Part shown: piece after piece, positions 37,040 through 48,830 of the stretch
How positions within the stretch are numbered: the stretch's first letter is position 1
Layout of the letters: each line of letters opens with the position of its first letter
Assembly: GCA_002007465.1 (NCBI GenBank)
Contig: LNAC01000162.1
Location: 3,331,761 to 3,395,760, forward strand
Source: Ailurus styani
Lineage: Eukaryota > Chordata > Mammalia > Carnivora > Ailuridae
DNA: 64,000 bases
Reading direction: 5' to 3'
The notes under the pieces: generated by a model
What the model saw: the letters and a program-made list of their open reading frames with translations, nothing else
The model's database searches: none
What the model was told of the DNA's origin: nothing
Program-made: the position numbers and the translations under genes

Positions 37040-37687
37040 AAAAGGCCATTCCAAATATATCTATAATCTTCTTAATAAAACAAAATTCCATCCAATTATT
37101 TTCTACTATAAGTTGCTTTTGTCTTTTTTTTTTTTTTTTTACTCAATCAAATGAGATTATGGGTTAAGCAATATCTCAGCATTCCTGGTGACAGCAGTTA
37201 ACCTAGAAACTAATAACAATCTCATGCAGCTAGACTTTTACTTCCAGCCTGAATTTAAAGGCCAGCCAGAATATTTTTGAATAAAATTAGTCTGATTATT
37301 TGAATGCAAAATACCGTAATAACACTGAATATAGCCTATGAAATGACTGATGTATGACATTAACATTGCATGAAGCTTGATTTATATACTTAGGATTTCT
37401 CAGGCAGGTAACCTATATCATGAATAAGATTATTTCAAAAATGTGTGAAGAAATATGAAGAAAATGAAAGTAGGCTGAGATAAGGAGGGAGGAGATAGCC
37501 TATTTATTATGCAACAACCTAAAATCACTGGAAATTTTCAACTTCCAATCTGGGAGCAGTTTAGCAGAAATGATTCTCAAAATATTCAAATATGAGAAAC
37601 AGCAACAATAACAAAATACACCAGAAAATTGAAAAGAAATTTCTATTGGACCATGGTTCATAGATTGATAATTAAATCATATATTCT

Positions 37688-37720
37688 AAACACTAAACTG
37701 AAAAAAAAAACACTAAACTG
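37688..37720 (+). repeat. Direct repeat flanking an A tract
   Basis: aaacactaaactg at 37688-37700 is repeated exactly at 37708-37720 with seven As between. The arrangement is that of a TSD around a bare poly-A. Confidence 0.7.
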
Positions 37721-39018
37721 TTCAACCATTTGTGATCCAAACAAAATTTACCAGTCTTTGGCCTAGAGCTCAGTGGGGGTTATGATCTGTTTTATTTAGA
37801 AATGGCTTGTTTTGTCTATTATAAACATGGAAAACATAAGCTTTTTTTTTCATAAAACCTATATACTGGTTTGCTACATGCCATAAAAAGGAGAAAACAG
37901 TTATGTATATTAATCATCCATATCAACTATAAATGAAACAATAGGCCTGAGAATTTTATCCCTACTGCACCCACAAGCTTAAATGAACCAAATAAGCTGC
38001 TTTAAGACACAGTAGCTGGTTGATTTAAGATTCAAATTACTGAAAGAGTTCACCAAACTTATATTCCTTATTTTCAGAATACTTGACACATAGTTCTTCA
38101 AACCTATCCAAGCCATTATTAAATGACATAAAAGGTGTTTATTGCTTCAAAAGGCAGCCTACCGGAATATTGCTTTTTTCCCCCTCTGAGCTACAGTCCT
38201 TTAAATGGCACTTTCTATAAATGCTAGATCTTTTCTAATAAGAAGCAATACTGTGATCTCAGGAAGCCTCACATATTGTGACAAATCTTTGAGTCTCTGG
38301 GCTGTTTACCTAATGCTCAACTTAGACTATGCTTTGCTGTATCTATATTTTCCTCTATATAGCTCATCTTTGTTCACAAAGTAAGTAGAAAATATATATA
38401 AAAAAGGCTAAATAAGAGATATAGTCAATTCTGTCAACCCTATTAGAAAGCTGCAGTGAAGGTTACTTTCACTAAATTCAGCCCATTAGGTCTTACTGAA
38501 CACCCACAAATGGAGATAAATTTGTCCTATGCCACCATATCCCATAGCTCTTTTAGAGAAGAACTTCTTTCCTGTTTTTTTTTCCCTAAGAACTCACAAA
38601 GTTTAAATGAAAATATAAGAAAAACAAGGCAATTTAGCATGAATGACAGTATATTAATGCAATAAGCATTTATCACAACTCACTTAATAGAAGGCATTGT
38701 GTTATGTATTAAGAAGGAAAGAAGAGAAGTATAATAATCCCACCACATCTGATCTAAGGAAATTTCTAGTTTTTTTTTTTACCACTACTTATTTTCTTGG
38801 TCCATTAGTCTAGCTCCTGTTCTCCTTCTTAATCTAGGCATGACTACTTTGGCCTTTCACTTTAGCTACATACTCACACTAGCCCCCTCCATCCCTCTCC
38901 GTTCCTTTTCTTCTCTTTCTAATTTTCCATAACTGCTGTTCTAAATACTTATCTTAATTTCCAAGTCCACATTCTTATAACAACTTTCTCTTAGAAACTT
39001 AGTATATCTCCAAATATA

Positions 39019-39045
39019 CAAACAACAACAACAACAACAACAACA
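39019..39045. repeat. (AAC)n microsatellite
   Basis: About eight or nine tandem CAA/AAC units. Confidence 0.9.
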
Positions 39046-39344
39046 CAACCCAGAGGCTAACCAAAGCAGTCTCTTCTTCCTTATGATTCATTCATAATCT
39101 TTTACAGTGACCCATTTCCAACTTTCTCAGTTACATCTGTTGCCACTTTGGTCAGCCTGCCCACATTAATTACCCCCATTTAATCTATTTCTCATTTCTT
39201 CTTTAGATATTTCCTTTTTTATGAAAAAAAAACCCCACAAAAGTATATAAACTTTAAGCGCTTGTTCCTTTGTTGCATGGTCACATTCATTTTCAGTTCT
39301 TTCTTTTCAAATGAAGAACAGCATTTATTTCTTCCAACACTCTT

Positions 39345-39770
39345 CATCACAAAATCAACACCTGTCGCCTGCTGGATATCCAGAGCTCTCTCAAGGTGCA
39401 GAGCTGTTTTTCACCTTCATCATAGAGTTTCTTCTACATTGCCTCCTAAATAAATGCATATTGATCCTTTGAGGTCAGCCCAAATATCATCTGCTTGGAG
39501 AAATCATTTGGGACTTCCTTCCCATCCATCCTCAGAAGAATTAATCACATTTTTCATTTGTAATTCTACAATGTGTTTTTCATTATGTTGTGTTCATGTT
39601 TTAGTATTACTTGTAAAAATACCTTCCTTTCACTAAATCATGAAATTTTTGTGGGCAAAGACACATTCTCTATTGTCCTCTTACTTCAATCATCCCTATC
39701 CTAATGCCTGACATGTAACAGGTGCTCACTGTTATTTGTTGCAATAAACTGATTCCATCCCTTAAGAAGC
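39345..39770 (+). mobile_element. L2 3' fragment
   Basis: 'gaggtcagcccaaatatcatctgcttggagaaatcatttgggacttcc' and later 'cctaatgcctgacatgtaacaggtgctcactg' match two separate blocks of the LINE-2 3' region in the right order and spacing. The start is uncertain. Confidence 0.72.
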
Positions 39771-40502
39771 TTATTATCTAATTTGCTTTTGGAAAATTCC
39801 ATAGAACGATATTATAGGAATTTAGAGAAAGATCACTCCACTGTGATGTAAGAAAGCTGAAATGTGCTTGAGAAGAGAATTCCAGACAGACCAGGGAATA
39901 TCTTGTATTATGCAGAAAGAGTAGATTGAACAAAAGGTCAAACCTGAAAAGGCATAATGCTTACTAAAGGCATGCTGAACATCTAATCTGGCTGGACTTT
40001 AATAATAGAAAATAAGATAAGATTTGAAAAATAGGACGAAGTGTGAAAAACTCTGCATCAGGCAGAAACACAGGATTGAATGCAATTGACCAAAAAAAAA
40101 ATCTGAAAAAAAAGAGAAACTTATTTCTCTCACATATAAGTGAAATCCAAACCATTCAAGAGTTTACCAGTCATTCCCACTGTGTACTCCATGACCACCA
40201 ATAGATGCCTTCTATCTCCTGGTCCAGGTGGCACTTTGAACTCTAACCACTATGGATTTCAGTAAACAAAAAGGAGCAAGGAATGAAAAGGGTACATTTT
40301 TTTGTCTCTGAAGACATGTCTTGGGAATTTCAAATAACTGATCAGAATTTATTGCCAGGGCTATAAACCTAGCTGCAAATGAGACCAAAAAATCCAAAAA
40401 CAAAAGACCAAAAACCTTATTTTTTATAGGTTAAGCATGTTTTTTCTCTCTTCCCAAATAGGACTTTCTCTCCTTACCCAAGATTTTATATATATATATA
40501 TT
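39771..40502. other. Unique DNA, no gene seen
   Basis: No recognised repeat or exon; a short TA run lies at about 40485-40501. Confidence 0.45.
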
Positions 40503-40693
40503 AAAGAGTCCATTTATTTATTTGAGGGAGTGAGAGTGCATGCAAGCACAAGCAGGGGGAGAGGCAGAGGGAGAGGAAGAGAGAAACAGACTCTCCATTC
40601 AGCAGGGAGCCCGATGGAGGCCTCCATCCCAGGCTCCTGGAATCATGACCTGAGCTGAAGGCAGACGCCCAACCGAGCTACCCAGGTGCCCCT
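40503..40693 (-). mobile_element. CanSINE, older
   Basis: Minus-strand copy with 'ccatttatttatttgaggga', 'gcacaagcagggggagaggcag' and head ending 'gctacccaggtgcccc'. Its tail abuts a TA run, so the TSD cannot be read. Confidence 0.9.
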
Positions 40694-40702
40694 ATTATAT
40701 AA

Positions 40703-40917
40703 TTTTTAAAAGATTTATTTATTTTTTTATTGGAGAGAGAGAGAGACAGAGAAAGAGAGAGCATGGTGAGAGATGGGGGCAGAGGGAGAGAATCTTAAGC
40801 AGACTCCCCACTCAGTGCAGAGCCTAACACAGGGTTGATCTCACAAACCTGAGATTATAACATGAGCTGAAACTGAGAGTTGGACAACCAGTGGACTGTG
40901 CCACTCCCAAGTGCCCC
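40703..40917 (-). mobile_element. CanSINE, older, diverged
   Basis: A second minus-strand copy only about 9 bp from the previous one: 'tttttaaaagatttatttattttt', GA tract, decayed head 'gtgccactcccaagtgcccc'. It differs from its neighbour throughout, so the pair are two insertions, not a recent tandem duplication. Confidence 0.88.
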
Positions 40918-42363
40918 TCCATACTCAAGATCTGAAATGGTAAGCTGAAGCAGCTGCATTTTTAATGGTGAGAATAATACAGGTAAACTCAGAAAATCTA
41001 GCTACTTTCATAAACTGACATTTTTAGGAACTGAATAAACCCATTGGTTTTGTGTCCTTGAGGTTTCAAAGAAAACTTAAGTTTCTATTTGCTTAGCAAC
41101 TGTTCTTCACAGTTATTTTTCCCTTTAAATATAAAAGCGTTCATTATAATATTCAGCTAAAAGAAACAAAGGAAATTTGACAAATACAGTTATCTCTGTG
41201 ATTATATAACATTTTTTGATTTTTGCCCAGTTCCATGTGAATGGTCATTTCAGTAAATGACACTGGAATACAAACATTTAAACACAAAGAAAGGCTAACT
41301 CCTTACTTCTGTTTGCAGATTAATTTGACTTTATTGAATGTAAATAAGCAAAATCATTTCTTTCAAAATAGCTGCCAGGGATCAACCCTCATTAATCTCT
41401 GCAAGGCTTTTCTTGCCTACCTCATAAACCCAGCAGCAGGAGGTACTAACACAAAACTCACATACTTCCCAAGTTTGCCTGGGAGTATGCACAGACCCTA
41501 AGTTAGCAAATATTCTGGTCATGATACTGCTTTTTTTTTTTTTAAGTACTACCTTTCAGTCCTAAATGTGAGAATAAGGAACACTGCTTTAAATATTACA
41601 CATTTATACATTTTATACAATTGAAGATAATCAAATAATTATAGAAAATTGATAATAGGAATTAATACAGGACATATAATTATATTTTTGATAGGCAAGT
41701 TATCTTTGTATACAATTCTAATCATGGGTAAATACAATTATATCATGGCCAAAAATCAAATAAGAAACCATACTGTTAACATAAATACATGTTTTATTAA
41801 AAAAGGGTGGCTTACTTAGTTTCAGACAAATTTCTATAAATCTTGTGGATGTGGACACATTAATTCTCATATACATTATCCCTAGATGTGAAGTACTTTA
41901 GGTAGAAGCAAGGAATAAGAAGATTTCTAGAAGCGCATTTTGGAGCTTATGCTTTATCATGGACTCCAGTCCAGAGCATTAATGAACAAATCGGTGTATG
42001 AGATCTTGCAGAATAGGAGAAAAGTTGTCAAGTACAGCCTCCTGGGTACTAGAAACTGGGCAAGAAAGAATGCCCATCACTATGCCCGACAGCTCTAGAG
42101 CAGAGGAGGGAATTCTAGCATCTCTCAAGTATTAGTGAATGGAGCCAAAGAAATGGCCACATAATCTGCCTGTGGACAGATACTGAATTAAAAAGGTCTC
42201 TTCTCATTCAAGGATGAGTAAGGAGGAATAATAACAACTAGAAATGTATAGAAAAAAATACTACAGAACAGAAGAAAGAAAAGACTGGAGGAATCTGAGG
42301 AAGAATATAGTACACTACTTCTTCAACTGCAGGAACCAAAAGAAAAAGATGAGCAGGTTTATT
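40918..42363. other. Unique DNA, no gene seen
   Basis: No repeat family is recognised. The 86-codon frame at 41241-41501 has no domain or splice context. The part at 41,930-42,150 is of mixed composition and unassigned. Confidence 0.45.
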
Positions 42364-42369
42364 CATATA

Positions 42370-42410
<41 letters not shown>

Positions 42411-42450
42411 ACACATACACATACATATATATACATATGTATATATGTAT
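42364..42450. repeat. (TG)n / (CA)n / (TA)n compound microsatellite
   Basis: About 19 TG units (42371-42408), then ACACACATACAC and alternating TA/CA to about 42450. The purine-pyrimidine alternation could adopt Z-DNA, and the nearby reversal from TG to CA gives a potential hairpin. Confidence 0.95.
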
Positions 42451-42678
42451 GACAATTCGGTAGTCTACACAGACAAAGCTAGCTATTTCAATATCTGCAG
42501 GGACCAGTATAGTCTCATCAAAATTTCAAAGGGCAATAGAGGGTAGGAAGGATGAGGAACATGGCCAATATAGACTATGTCTAAAGAGACAGACACTAAT
42601 CAGCACCATCTAAATGTCAAGCATGAGTATGGGCTTATTGTTACTAGATTTTTGATTCTGGAAATCTGGGGATTTTTT

Positions 42679-42870
42679 AAGATTTATTTATTTGAGAGAA
42701 AGAAAATGAGAGTGGGAGAAGGGACAGAGGGACAGAGAGAATCCTCAAGCAGAGTCCCTGCCAAGCATAGAGCTTGACTGATGCAGAACTCCATCCTAGG
42801 ACCCTGAGACCATGTCCAGAGCAGAAATCAAGAGTCAGACACTTAACCAACTGAGTCATCCAGGTGCCCC
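42679..42870 (-). mobile_element. CanSINE, older, with TSD
   Basis: Minus-strand copy with 'agatttatttatttgagag' and head ending 'ctgagtcatccaggtgcccc'. The flanks 'tggaaatctggggatttttt' and 'tggcaatttggggatttttt' are a long TSD with two differences. Confidence 0.92.
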
Positions 42871-42894
42871 TGGCAATTTGGGGATTTTTTTACA

Positions 42895-42952
42895 TGTTTC
42901 TTTCTTTCCTCTCTTCCTCCCTCTCTTCATTCCTTCTTTTCTTTCCTACCAT
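42895..42952. repeat. Pyrimidine-rich low-complexity tract
   Basis: A run of mixed TTTC, CTCT and TTCC directly beside the SINE's TSD. Confidence 0.8.
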
Positions 42953-43434
42953 GTTGATTACCAACAAAACAAATGAATGACAACAAGAAGAAGTTATGTG
43001 GCCAAATAAAAATCAACTATAGTCTGCATACACAATACAGACTTTTCCTGAGCTCTTCTTAATGGAATATAATAAAAAAGTTGTAGAAACAAGAGCAGTC
43101 AAGAAAAGAACAAGAAAGAACAACACACTATGATAAGTGAGCTGAGGAAATAATTTTCAATAATAAAATTGGATTTTGCAATGGAAGCATTAAAAGGCAT
43201 AACATACATTTTAGGAAGGTAAATCACAAATGTCAATGATGATTTGAGAAACTCTTAGATACCAGAAGAAAGAGTGGAAATAAACATAAATGGTAAAAGA
43301 GAAGAAAATAGAGTGAGAGAATATAGGGAACAGCACACTCACAGCTGGCCCAAGAATATCAATGTACTGTAACAGTGTACAATAAAATAAAGGAAAACAA
43401 AATTCCCTGATCTAAACATACCCTGAGAAGGGCA
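42953..43434. other. A-rich DNA, no gene seen
   Basis: No family is confidently recognised. The A-rich style resembles the decayed LINE sequence that follows, so it may be an unrecognised part of it. Confidence 0.35.
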
Positions 43435-43734
43435 TCTGGGTGGTGCATTACAAAATAATTAAAAACAGAAAATATACATTGGAAATAAGAAAAATGATAG
43501 CAGAAATGAAAATTGAGAAGGACTGGATTATGAGTTTGAAAGAATCTTGTAAAAAGGAAAAGAAAAAAACACAAAGATGTGAAACAAGAGAGACAATACA
43601 AAAAAAAAAAAAAGCAGATCAGTCCAGGAAGTCTAAGACAAAAAGCAATGAATTTCTAAAAGATAAAATAATTTTAAAAGGAGGAGAAAATATAATCAAG
43701 GCAACTATCTTTTAAATGCCTCAAAATAGAAGAC

Positions 43735-43823
43735 CATAAATTTGTAGATAGAAAAGTTTCACTGAATGAAAACCTTAGAACATAAATTTGTAGATAGAAA
43801 AGATTCACTGAATGAAAACCTCA
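43735..43823. repeat. Tandem duplication, 46-bp period
   Basis: 'cataaatttgtagatagaaa' begins at 43735 and again at 43781. The two copies, each about 43 bp, differ at two positions (agtttcac/agattcac and cctta/cctca). Confidence 0.9.
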
Positions 43824-44773
43824 AACCATGGATGAAAATACTCATGATAAGGATATCTCCATGATATTTCAGAACTTAAGAGCAAAGAGTTCATCCAAAA
43901 AGCTTTAAAGAGAAACAGAAAAGAAAAATAGGTTTCCTGCAAAAGATTAAGAGAATGATACTATCAGACTTTCAAGAGTAGCTCTGCCTTCTAGCTTTGT
44001 AGAGCAATTGATTTCCAACCTAGAATTCTTGACCTAAACAAATTAACAGTGAGTAGTGAAATACAGTATGAGAAATGCAAGATCTTAAATATATTATCTC
44101 CAAAGCAAGGTTGCTTAGGAAACCATTGGAGAATGTTCTCCACAAAAATAAAGGAATAATTTTTTTTTAAAAAAGGGAGAGAAAGAAATACAATGATGAA
44201 AATAGTGTTTATCAAAAGAGACCTTTAAGACCACACTCATGCAGTACATCTCAAAGTAAATCAACCAGACTGGAGCACAGAAAAATTTACAGGAACATTT
44301 CCACATAGTTAAAATTGACAGAATTCCTCATTTTTTTAATGCATTAAGTAAATATTTACACAACTTGAGGAGAGATTAGGGACAAATCCACAACAAATAC
44401 ATTGAAAAAACAAAACAAACAAGCATATAAGCAAAAGACAATCTGTATTCCAGGAAGATCAAAAAGCCCTTCAAGAAAAAAAAAATTAATTATAGGACTT
44501 TACATATTTCAGCTCTAAATGGAGTTTATAAAGTCATAATAAACACTTAATATTGAAAAAAATAGAATTTGAATATTACAATATGGGGAAGGTAGGAAGA
44601 TGGGAATTTTATGTGTTTTGGTTATAGTGAGGGATGAAAAAGAAGTACATCAACATCTTCCATAGTAAATAGATAATCTCTAAACCTAAAATATCCAGAA
44701 TATCATCAAATTATTTAGAGATGTAAGGGGTTTCTATCAAAGAAGTAGTTAAAAAAATTAAAACTGGTCTGTT

Positions 44774-44880
44774 GGGGTGCCTGGCTGGATTAGTCAGTGG
44801 AACACACAACTCTTGATCTTGGGGTTGTGACCTTGAGCCTTATGTGTGGCATAGAGTTTACTTAAAATAAAATAAAATTT
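44774..44880 (+). mobile_element. Short CanSINE-like copy, TSD, no pyrimidine tract
   Basis: About 106 bp: 'ggggtgcctggctggattag', 'cttgatcttggggttgtgacc', then directly 'ttacttaaaataaaataaaa' without the usual CT-rich segment. It is flanked by aaaactggtctgtt (44760-44773) and aaaattggcctgtt (44881-44894), a 14-bp TSD with two differences. The intact TSD shows the short form was inserted as such, not cut down later. Confidence 0.88.
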
Positions 44881-46469
44881 AAAATTGGCCTGTTAAAATG
44901 GGGTACATACAGGTAAAGTACTGTTTCACAATAAAAATACAGAGAATATATCTTAAAAATGAAGGAAGGCTCAAGATTTTCTTTGAAACAGTCTCACAGA
45001 AGGCAATATAATATTATTCCAAGAAATGTTTAGTGCCAAAGGATGGGTCCCAACCATTTTTATGCCCAGTCAAGTAATTATTTTTATGCCCATGTAGGCA
45101 AGGATTCGTAAAATAAATCACATCTTTTTCCCTTGCAAAAACTAAAAGAGTACTCTTATCAGCCAACTAAGAGATAAATCAAAAGAAAAAACAATTCCTC
45201 TTCTGGCTAAGATGGACTAACACAGACTAGATTTACCCTCTTGCATAAAACCACCAAATAATTGGACAAAATAGATGAAACAATGGTTTTCAAGAAACCG
45301 TATGCTAGGCAACAAAGGACAGTAATCACTGAAAGACAGAAAACAAATGTGATGTGCCCTTTGAATGACAAAGCTTACTGCCTTCAAAAACTTCAGGGAT
45401 TACTCAGGAAGGGGGAAACCAGGTACACCCTAGAACACTTCCTGAGTTGAAGAAACATAACTAAAGAGTCCAGGGAGACTAGGAAGATATAATTCACAGA
45501 GAAGAATACTAGAGAGGATTCTTCTGCATACAGAATGATGGAGATCTGCAGTGTCTGGGTACCCCTCAAGTGTTTAGCAGACCACTGATCAGTGGATGCG
45601 TGGGAGGAAACAATGTGAGGCTAGAGAATCACCCAAAAGAATTAGAAATAACAGTGCCCAATACCCACTCAGGCACATCAGTGATGTCTGTCTCCACTGC
45701 CCTTATAAGTTTTGAAACCTTATAAATCAAAGGTCATTGGATAGACTATCCAGAAGAATCCTGACATCATGGAGGTGAATAATTAGCTTTAGACTAAACA
45801 CTGGTCTAGTCTTGCCTAACAAATCTTAAAAGCAAAACTTAAAAGAATAAAATTACTTAAAAGTACCTTAAATGCACTCAAGAATATTAATTATAAATTC
45901 AAGAATATTATAAAATAAAAATATCCAGCATTCTAAACTTAAACATCAGACTATCTGTCAACCAGTCAAGAATAACCAGGCATGCTAACTGACAAAAAAA
46001 TACATCACAAGAAGATAAAATAACCAATAAAAGCAGACCCAAAACTGATACAAATGTCAGAACTAGCAGATGAGGACATTAAAAAAGCCTGTTATAACTA
46101 CATTCTATGATCTAAAAGTTAAGTTGAAGTCTAAGAGATGGAATAAAATATAAAAATAAAACATCTACAGATGAACAATACAACATCTGGGATTAAAAAT
46201 AAAGTACAGTGGATAGATAGACATTACATAAAAAGAGATTGGTAAACTTGAAGACATAGTAAGACACTATTATACATAATTACATATGGTATTAAATTTA
46301 CTATTTCAATTATTTATAAATGTATTATTTATTAAAATAAATATTATACTTAATAAATATAATATATAACAAACTTAACATATATCATAAACATATATTT
46401 GAACAAAAAGTAACCAAAATCTTTTCAAAATAAAATGAAACAAAAATGAAAACACAACATATCAAAACT

Positions 46470-46794
46470 ACTATTATTCAACCTTTAAAAGGAGGGAAAT
46501 ACTGACACATGGATGAAACTTGAAAACATTATACTAAGTGAAGTAAGCTAACCACTAAAGGACATAGTGTTTGAGGTTTCGACCAGGTGTTGGAAGAACA
46601 CAGGGAAAGAAAATTATTGCTTATTGATTACAGAATTTCAGTTGGGGAAGATGAAAATATTCTAGAAATAAATTGTGGTGATGGTTGCACAACACTGTGA
46701 ATGTACTTCATGATAAAAAAAAACTATAGACATAAAATGGTTAAAAAGGTTAATTTTATAATACATATATTTTTCACAATAAAAAAAAGAAACC
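46470..46794 (+). mobile_element. L1M-type 3' end inserted in older L1
   Basis: 'gacacatggatgaaacttgaaaacattatactaagtgaagtaagc', then 'gaaatattctagaaataaattgtggtgatggttgcacaacac...gaatgtact' and an A-rich end 'cacaataaaaaaaag'. This is the standard 3' end of old L1 families. It sits in the middle of ORF1-type sequence of the 45.2-53.2 kb element, so it is a later, 5'-truncated insertion. Confidence 0.82.
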
Positions 46795-47116
46795 TTAAAA
46801 GTAGCCAGAGAAATATACAGAGAACAATGATAAGAATGGCAACGGATTTCTTGCTAAAACAATGTAATCAAGAAGACAGAGTGACACCTCAAAATACTGA
46901 CACAAAATACTCAACAACAGAAAATTCAAAAATTAAATTGAAAAAATACTTTTTTTTAGCCATATGAAAGGTGAAGGAATTTTCTCAAACAAATCTACAC
47001 TATAAGGAAGACCTTCAAGAGAAAGAAAATAATAGATTAAAAAAAATGGATCTCCACAAAGGAAAGAAGAATGCTGAAAATGGCCACCATATAAGTAAAT
47101 GTATAAGAATATTCTT

Positions 47117-47316
47117 TTTTTATAAAGATTTTATTTATTTATTTGACACAGAGAGAGAGATCAGATCACAAGTAGGCAGAGAGACAGGCAGAGAGAGAGG
47201 AGGAAGCAGGCTCCCCGCCGAGCAGGGAGCCCGATGTGGGCCTCGATCCCAGGACCCTGAGATCATGACCTGAGCTGAAGGCAGAGGCTTTAACCCACTG
47301 AGCCCCCCAGGCGCCC
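47117..47316 (-). mobile_element. CanSINE, young type, with TSD
   Basis: Minus-strand copy with an internal 'gatcagatcac' and head ending 'gagccccccaggcgccc'. The perfect 12-bp TSD aagaatattctt is at 47105-47116 and 47318-47329. Confidence 0.96.
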
Positions 47317-47326
47317 AAAGAATATT

Positions 47327-47403
47327 CTTATTACTTAAAAATCTTTAATACTTATTACTTAAATATCTTAATTAACACTTATTACTTAAATATCTTTAAG
47401 ACA
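47327..47403. repeat. Three-copy minisatellite
   Basis: Copies of 'cttattacttaaatatctt' (first copy aaaaatctt) start at 47327, 47351 and 47378, a 24-27-bp period. The first overlaps the downstream TSD of the SINE at 47117. Confidence 0.85.
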
Positions 47404-47915
47404 TCACTGATTTTTAAAAAATTGACATGTAGTGTGGATCTCATAAAATATGTAAAGCAAAACATATGACAGTATCATAATGACCAGAAGGGGAAGAAAT
47501 AGAAATTGATTCTTATAGGATTCTTATACTATCTGGGGTACGATTGCACTTGCAGCTAGACTATAATAAGTTAAAGATATGTTCTATAAACCCTAAAGCA
47601 ATCACTAAAATAACAAAAGTCAAATTTAATAAACCAACAAGGAAGACAAAATAAAATCATAAAAAGTTCTAAATCCAAAAGAAGACAATCAGAGGAAAGA
47701 AGGAAAAAAGTAAATAAGTGAGACAAGTATAAAATTAGCAAGATTATAGACTTAAGCCTAACTGTATGAATTATCAAATACATATAAATGAGCTAAATAT
47801 CCAATAGAAGGTAAAGAATGTCAGATTGGCTAAAAAAAATAAATAAACCTAGCTCTATGTTGTCTAGTAAAAACCCATTAAACATATAGACAAACAGGTT
47901 AAAAAGTTAAAGGTT

Positions 47916-48054
47916 AGGGTCCTGGGATCGAGGCCCGCATCGGGCTCTCTGCTCAGCAGGGAGCCTGCTTCCTCCTCTCTCTCTGCCTGCCTCTCTGCCT
48001 ACTTGTGATCTGATCTCTCTCTTTCTGTCAAATAAATAAATAAAATCTTTAAAA
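47916..48054 (+). mobile_element. 5'-truncated CanSINE with perfect TSD
   Basis: Begins in mid-element at 'agggtcctgggatcgaggcc', lacking the first roughly 60 bp (promoter A box and most of the B box), and runs to 'taaataaataaaatctttaa'. The 15-bp TSD aaaaagttaaaggtt lies at 47901-47915 and 48055-48069, so the truncation happened during insertion. The copy resembles the young type and cannot be transcribed from its own promoter. Confidence 0.94.
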
Positions 48055-48818
48055 AAAAAGTTAAAGGTTTTAAAATGACATACCTTGTATATCAGCTTTC
48101 TAGGGCTGTCATAATAAAGTACCACAGACTGGCTTAAACTAGAGAAATATATTTTCTCATAGTTTTGTAGGCTAGCAATCCAAGACTAAGGTGGTAGAAC
48201 AGGCATCTTTTGAGATTTTGAGATTTCTCTCCCTGGCTTGTAGATGGGCACCTTCTCCCTTGTGTCTTCATATAGACTTAATTCAGAACTGATCTGTGTC
48301 CAAGTTTCCTCTTCTTATATTAACACCAATCATATTGGATTAGAGTCCACCTTAATGAATTTATTTTAATTTTTTTGATTTTGCATTATTTCTTTTTTTA
48401 ATTTAAATTCAATTAGCCAACATATAGTACGTCATTAGATTTAGATGTAGAGTTCAGTAATTCATCAGCTGCATATAACACCCAGTGCTCATCACATCAC
48501 ATGGCCTCCTTAGGGCCAGTTACCAAACTACCCTATGCCCCCACCCAGCCAGCCTCCAGCAATCCTCAGTTTGTTTGCTACAGTTAAGAGTCTATCATGG
48601 TTTTTCTCTGATGACTACCCATTCAGTTTTCCCTCTCTTCCCTTATGATCCTCTGTGCTATTTCTTATATTCCAAACATGAGTGAAACCATATAATTGTC
48701 TTTTTCTGCTTGACTTATTGCACTCAGCATAATACCCTCCAGTTCTATCTATGTTTATGTAAATGGTAAGCATTCATCCTTTCTGATGGCTGAGTAATAT
48801 TCCATTTTAGATATATAG

Positions 48819-48830
48819 ATCTATCTATCT

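Larger units (their letters stand above)
37054..39344. other. Unique DNA, no gene seen
   Basis: AT-rich, with a T run (37125-37140), an (AAC)n run near 39019-39045 and a 13-bp direct repeat around an A tract (37688-37720). The 69-codon frame at 38456-38665 shows nothing recognisable. Confidence 0.45.
43435..45170 (+). mobile_element. Probable ancient LINE (L1M/HAL1-like)
   Basis: A-rich plus-strand sequence with ORF1-like blocks: 'gaaaagaaaaataggtttcctgcaaaag', 'gtagctctgccttctagctttgtagagcaattgatttcc' and 'aggttgcttaggaaacc'. It has the style of old LINE-1 or half-LINE ORF1, but I could not follow it end to end. It carries a 46-bp tandem duplication (43735-43823) and a short SINE (44774-44880). 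Confidence 0.45.

Noticed and set aside
41241..41501. 86-codon open frame in unique DNA
   Set aside because: Composition and motifs are unremarkable; there is no exon or promoter evidence.
41930..42150. Mixed-composition block considered as a processed pseudogene
   Set aside because: No frame gives a recognisable protein, and no poly-A or flanking direct repeats were seen.
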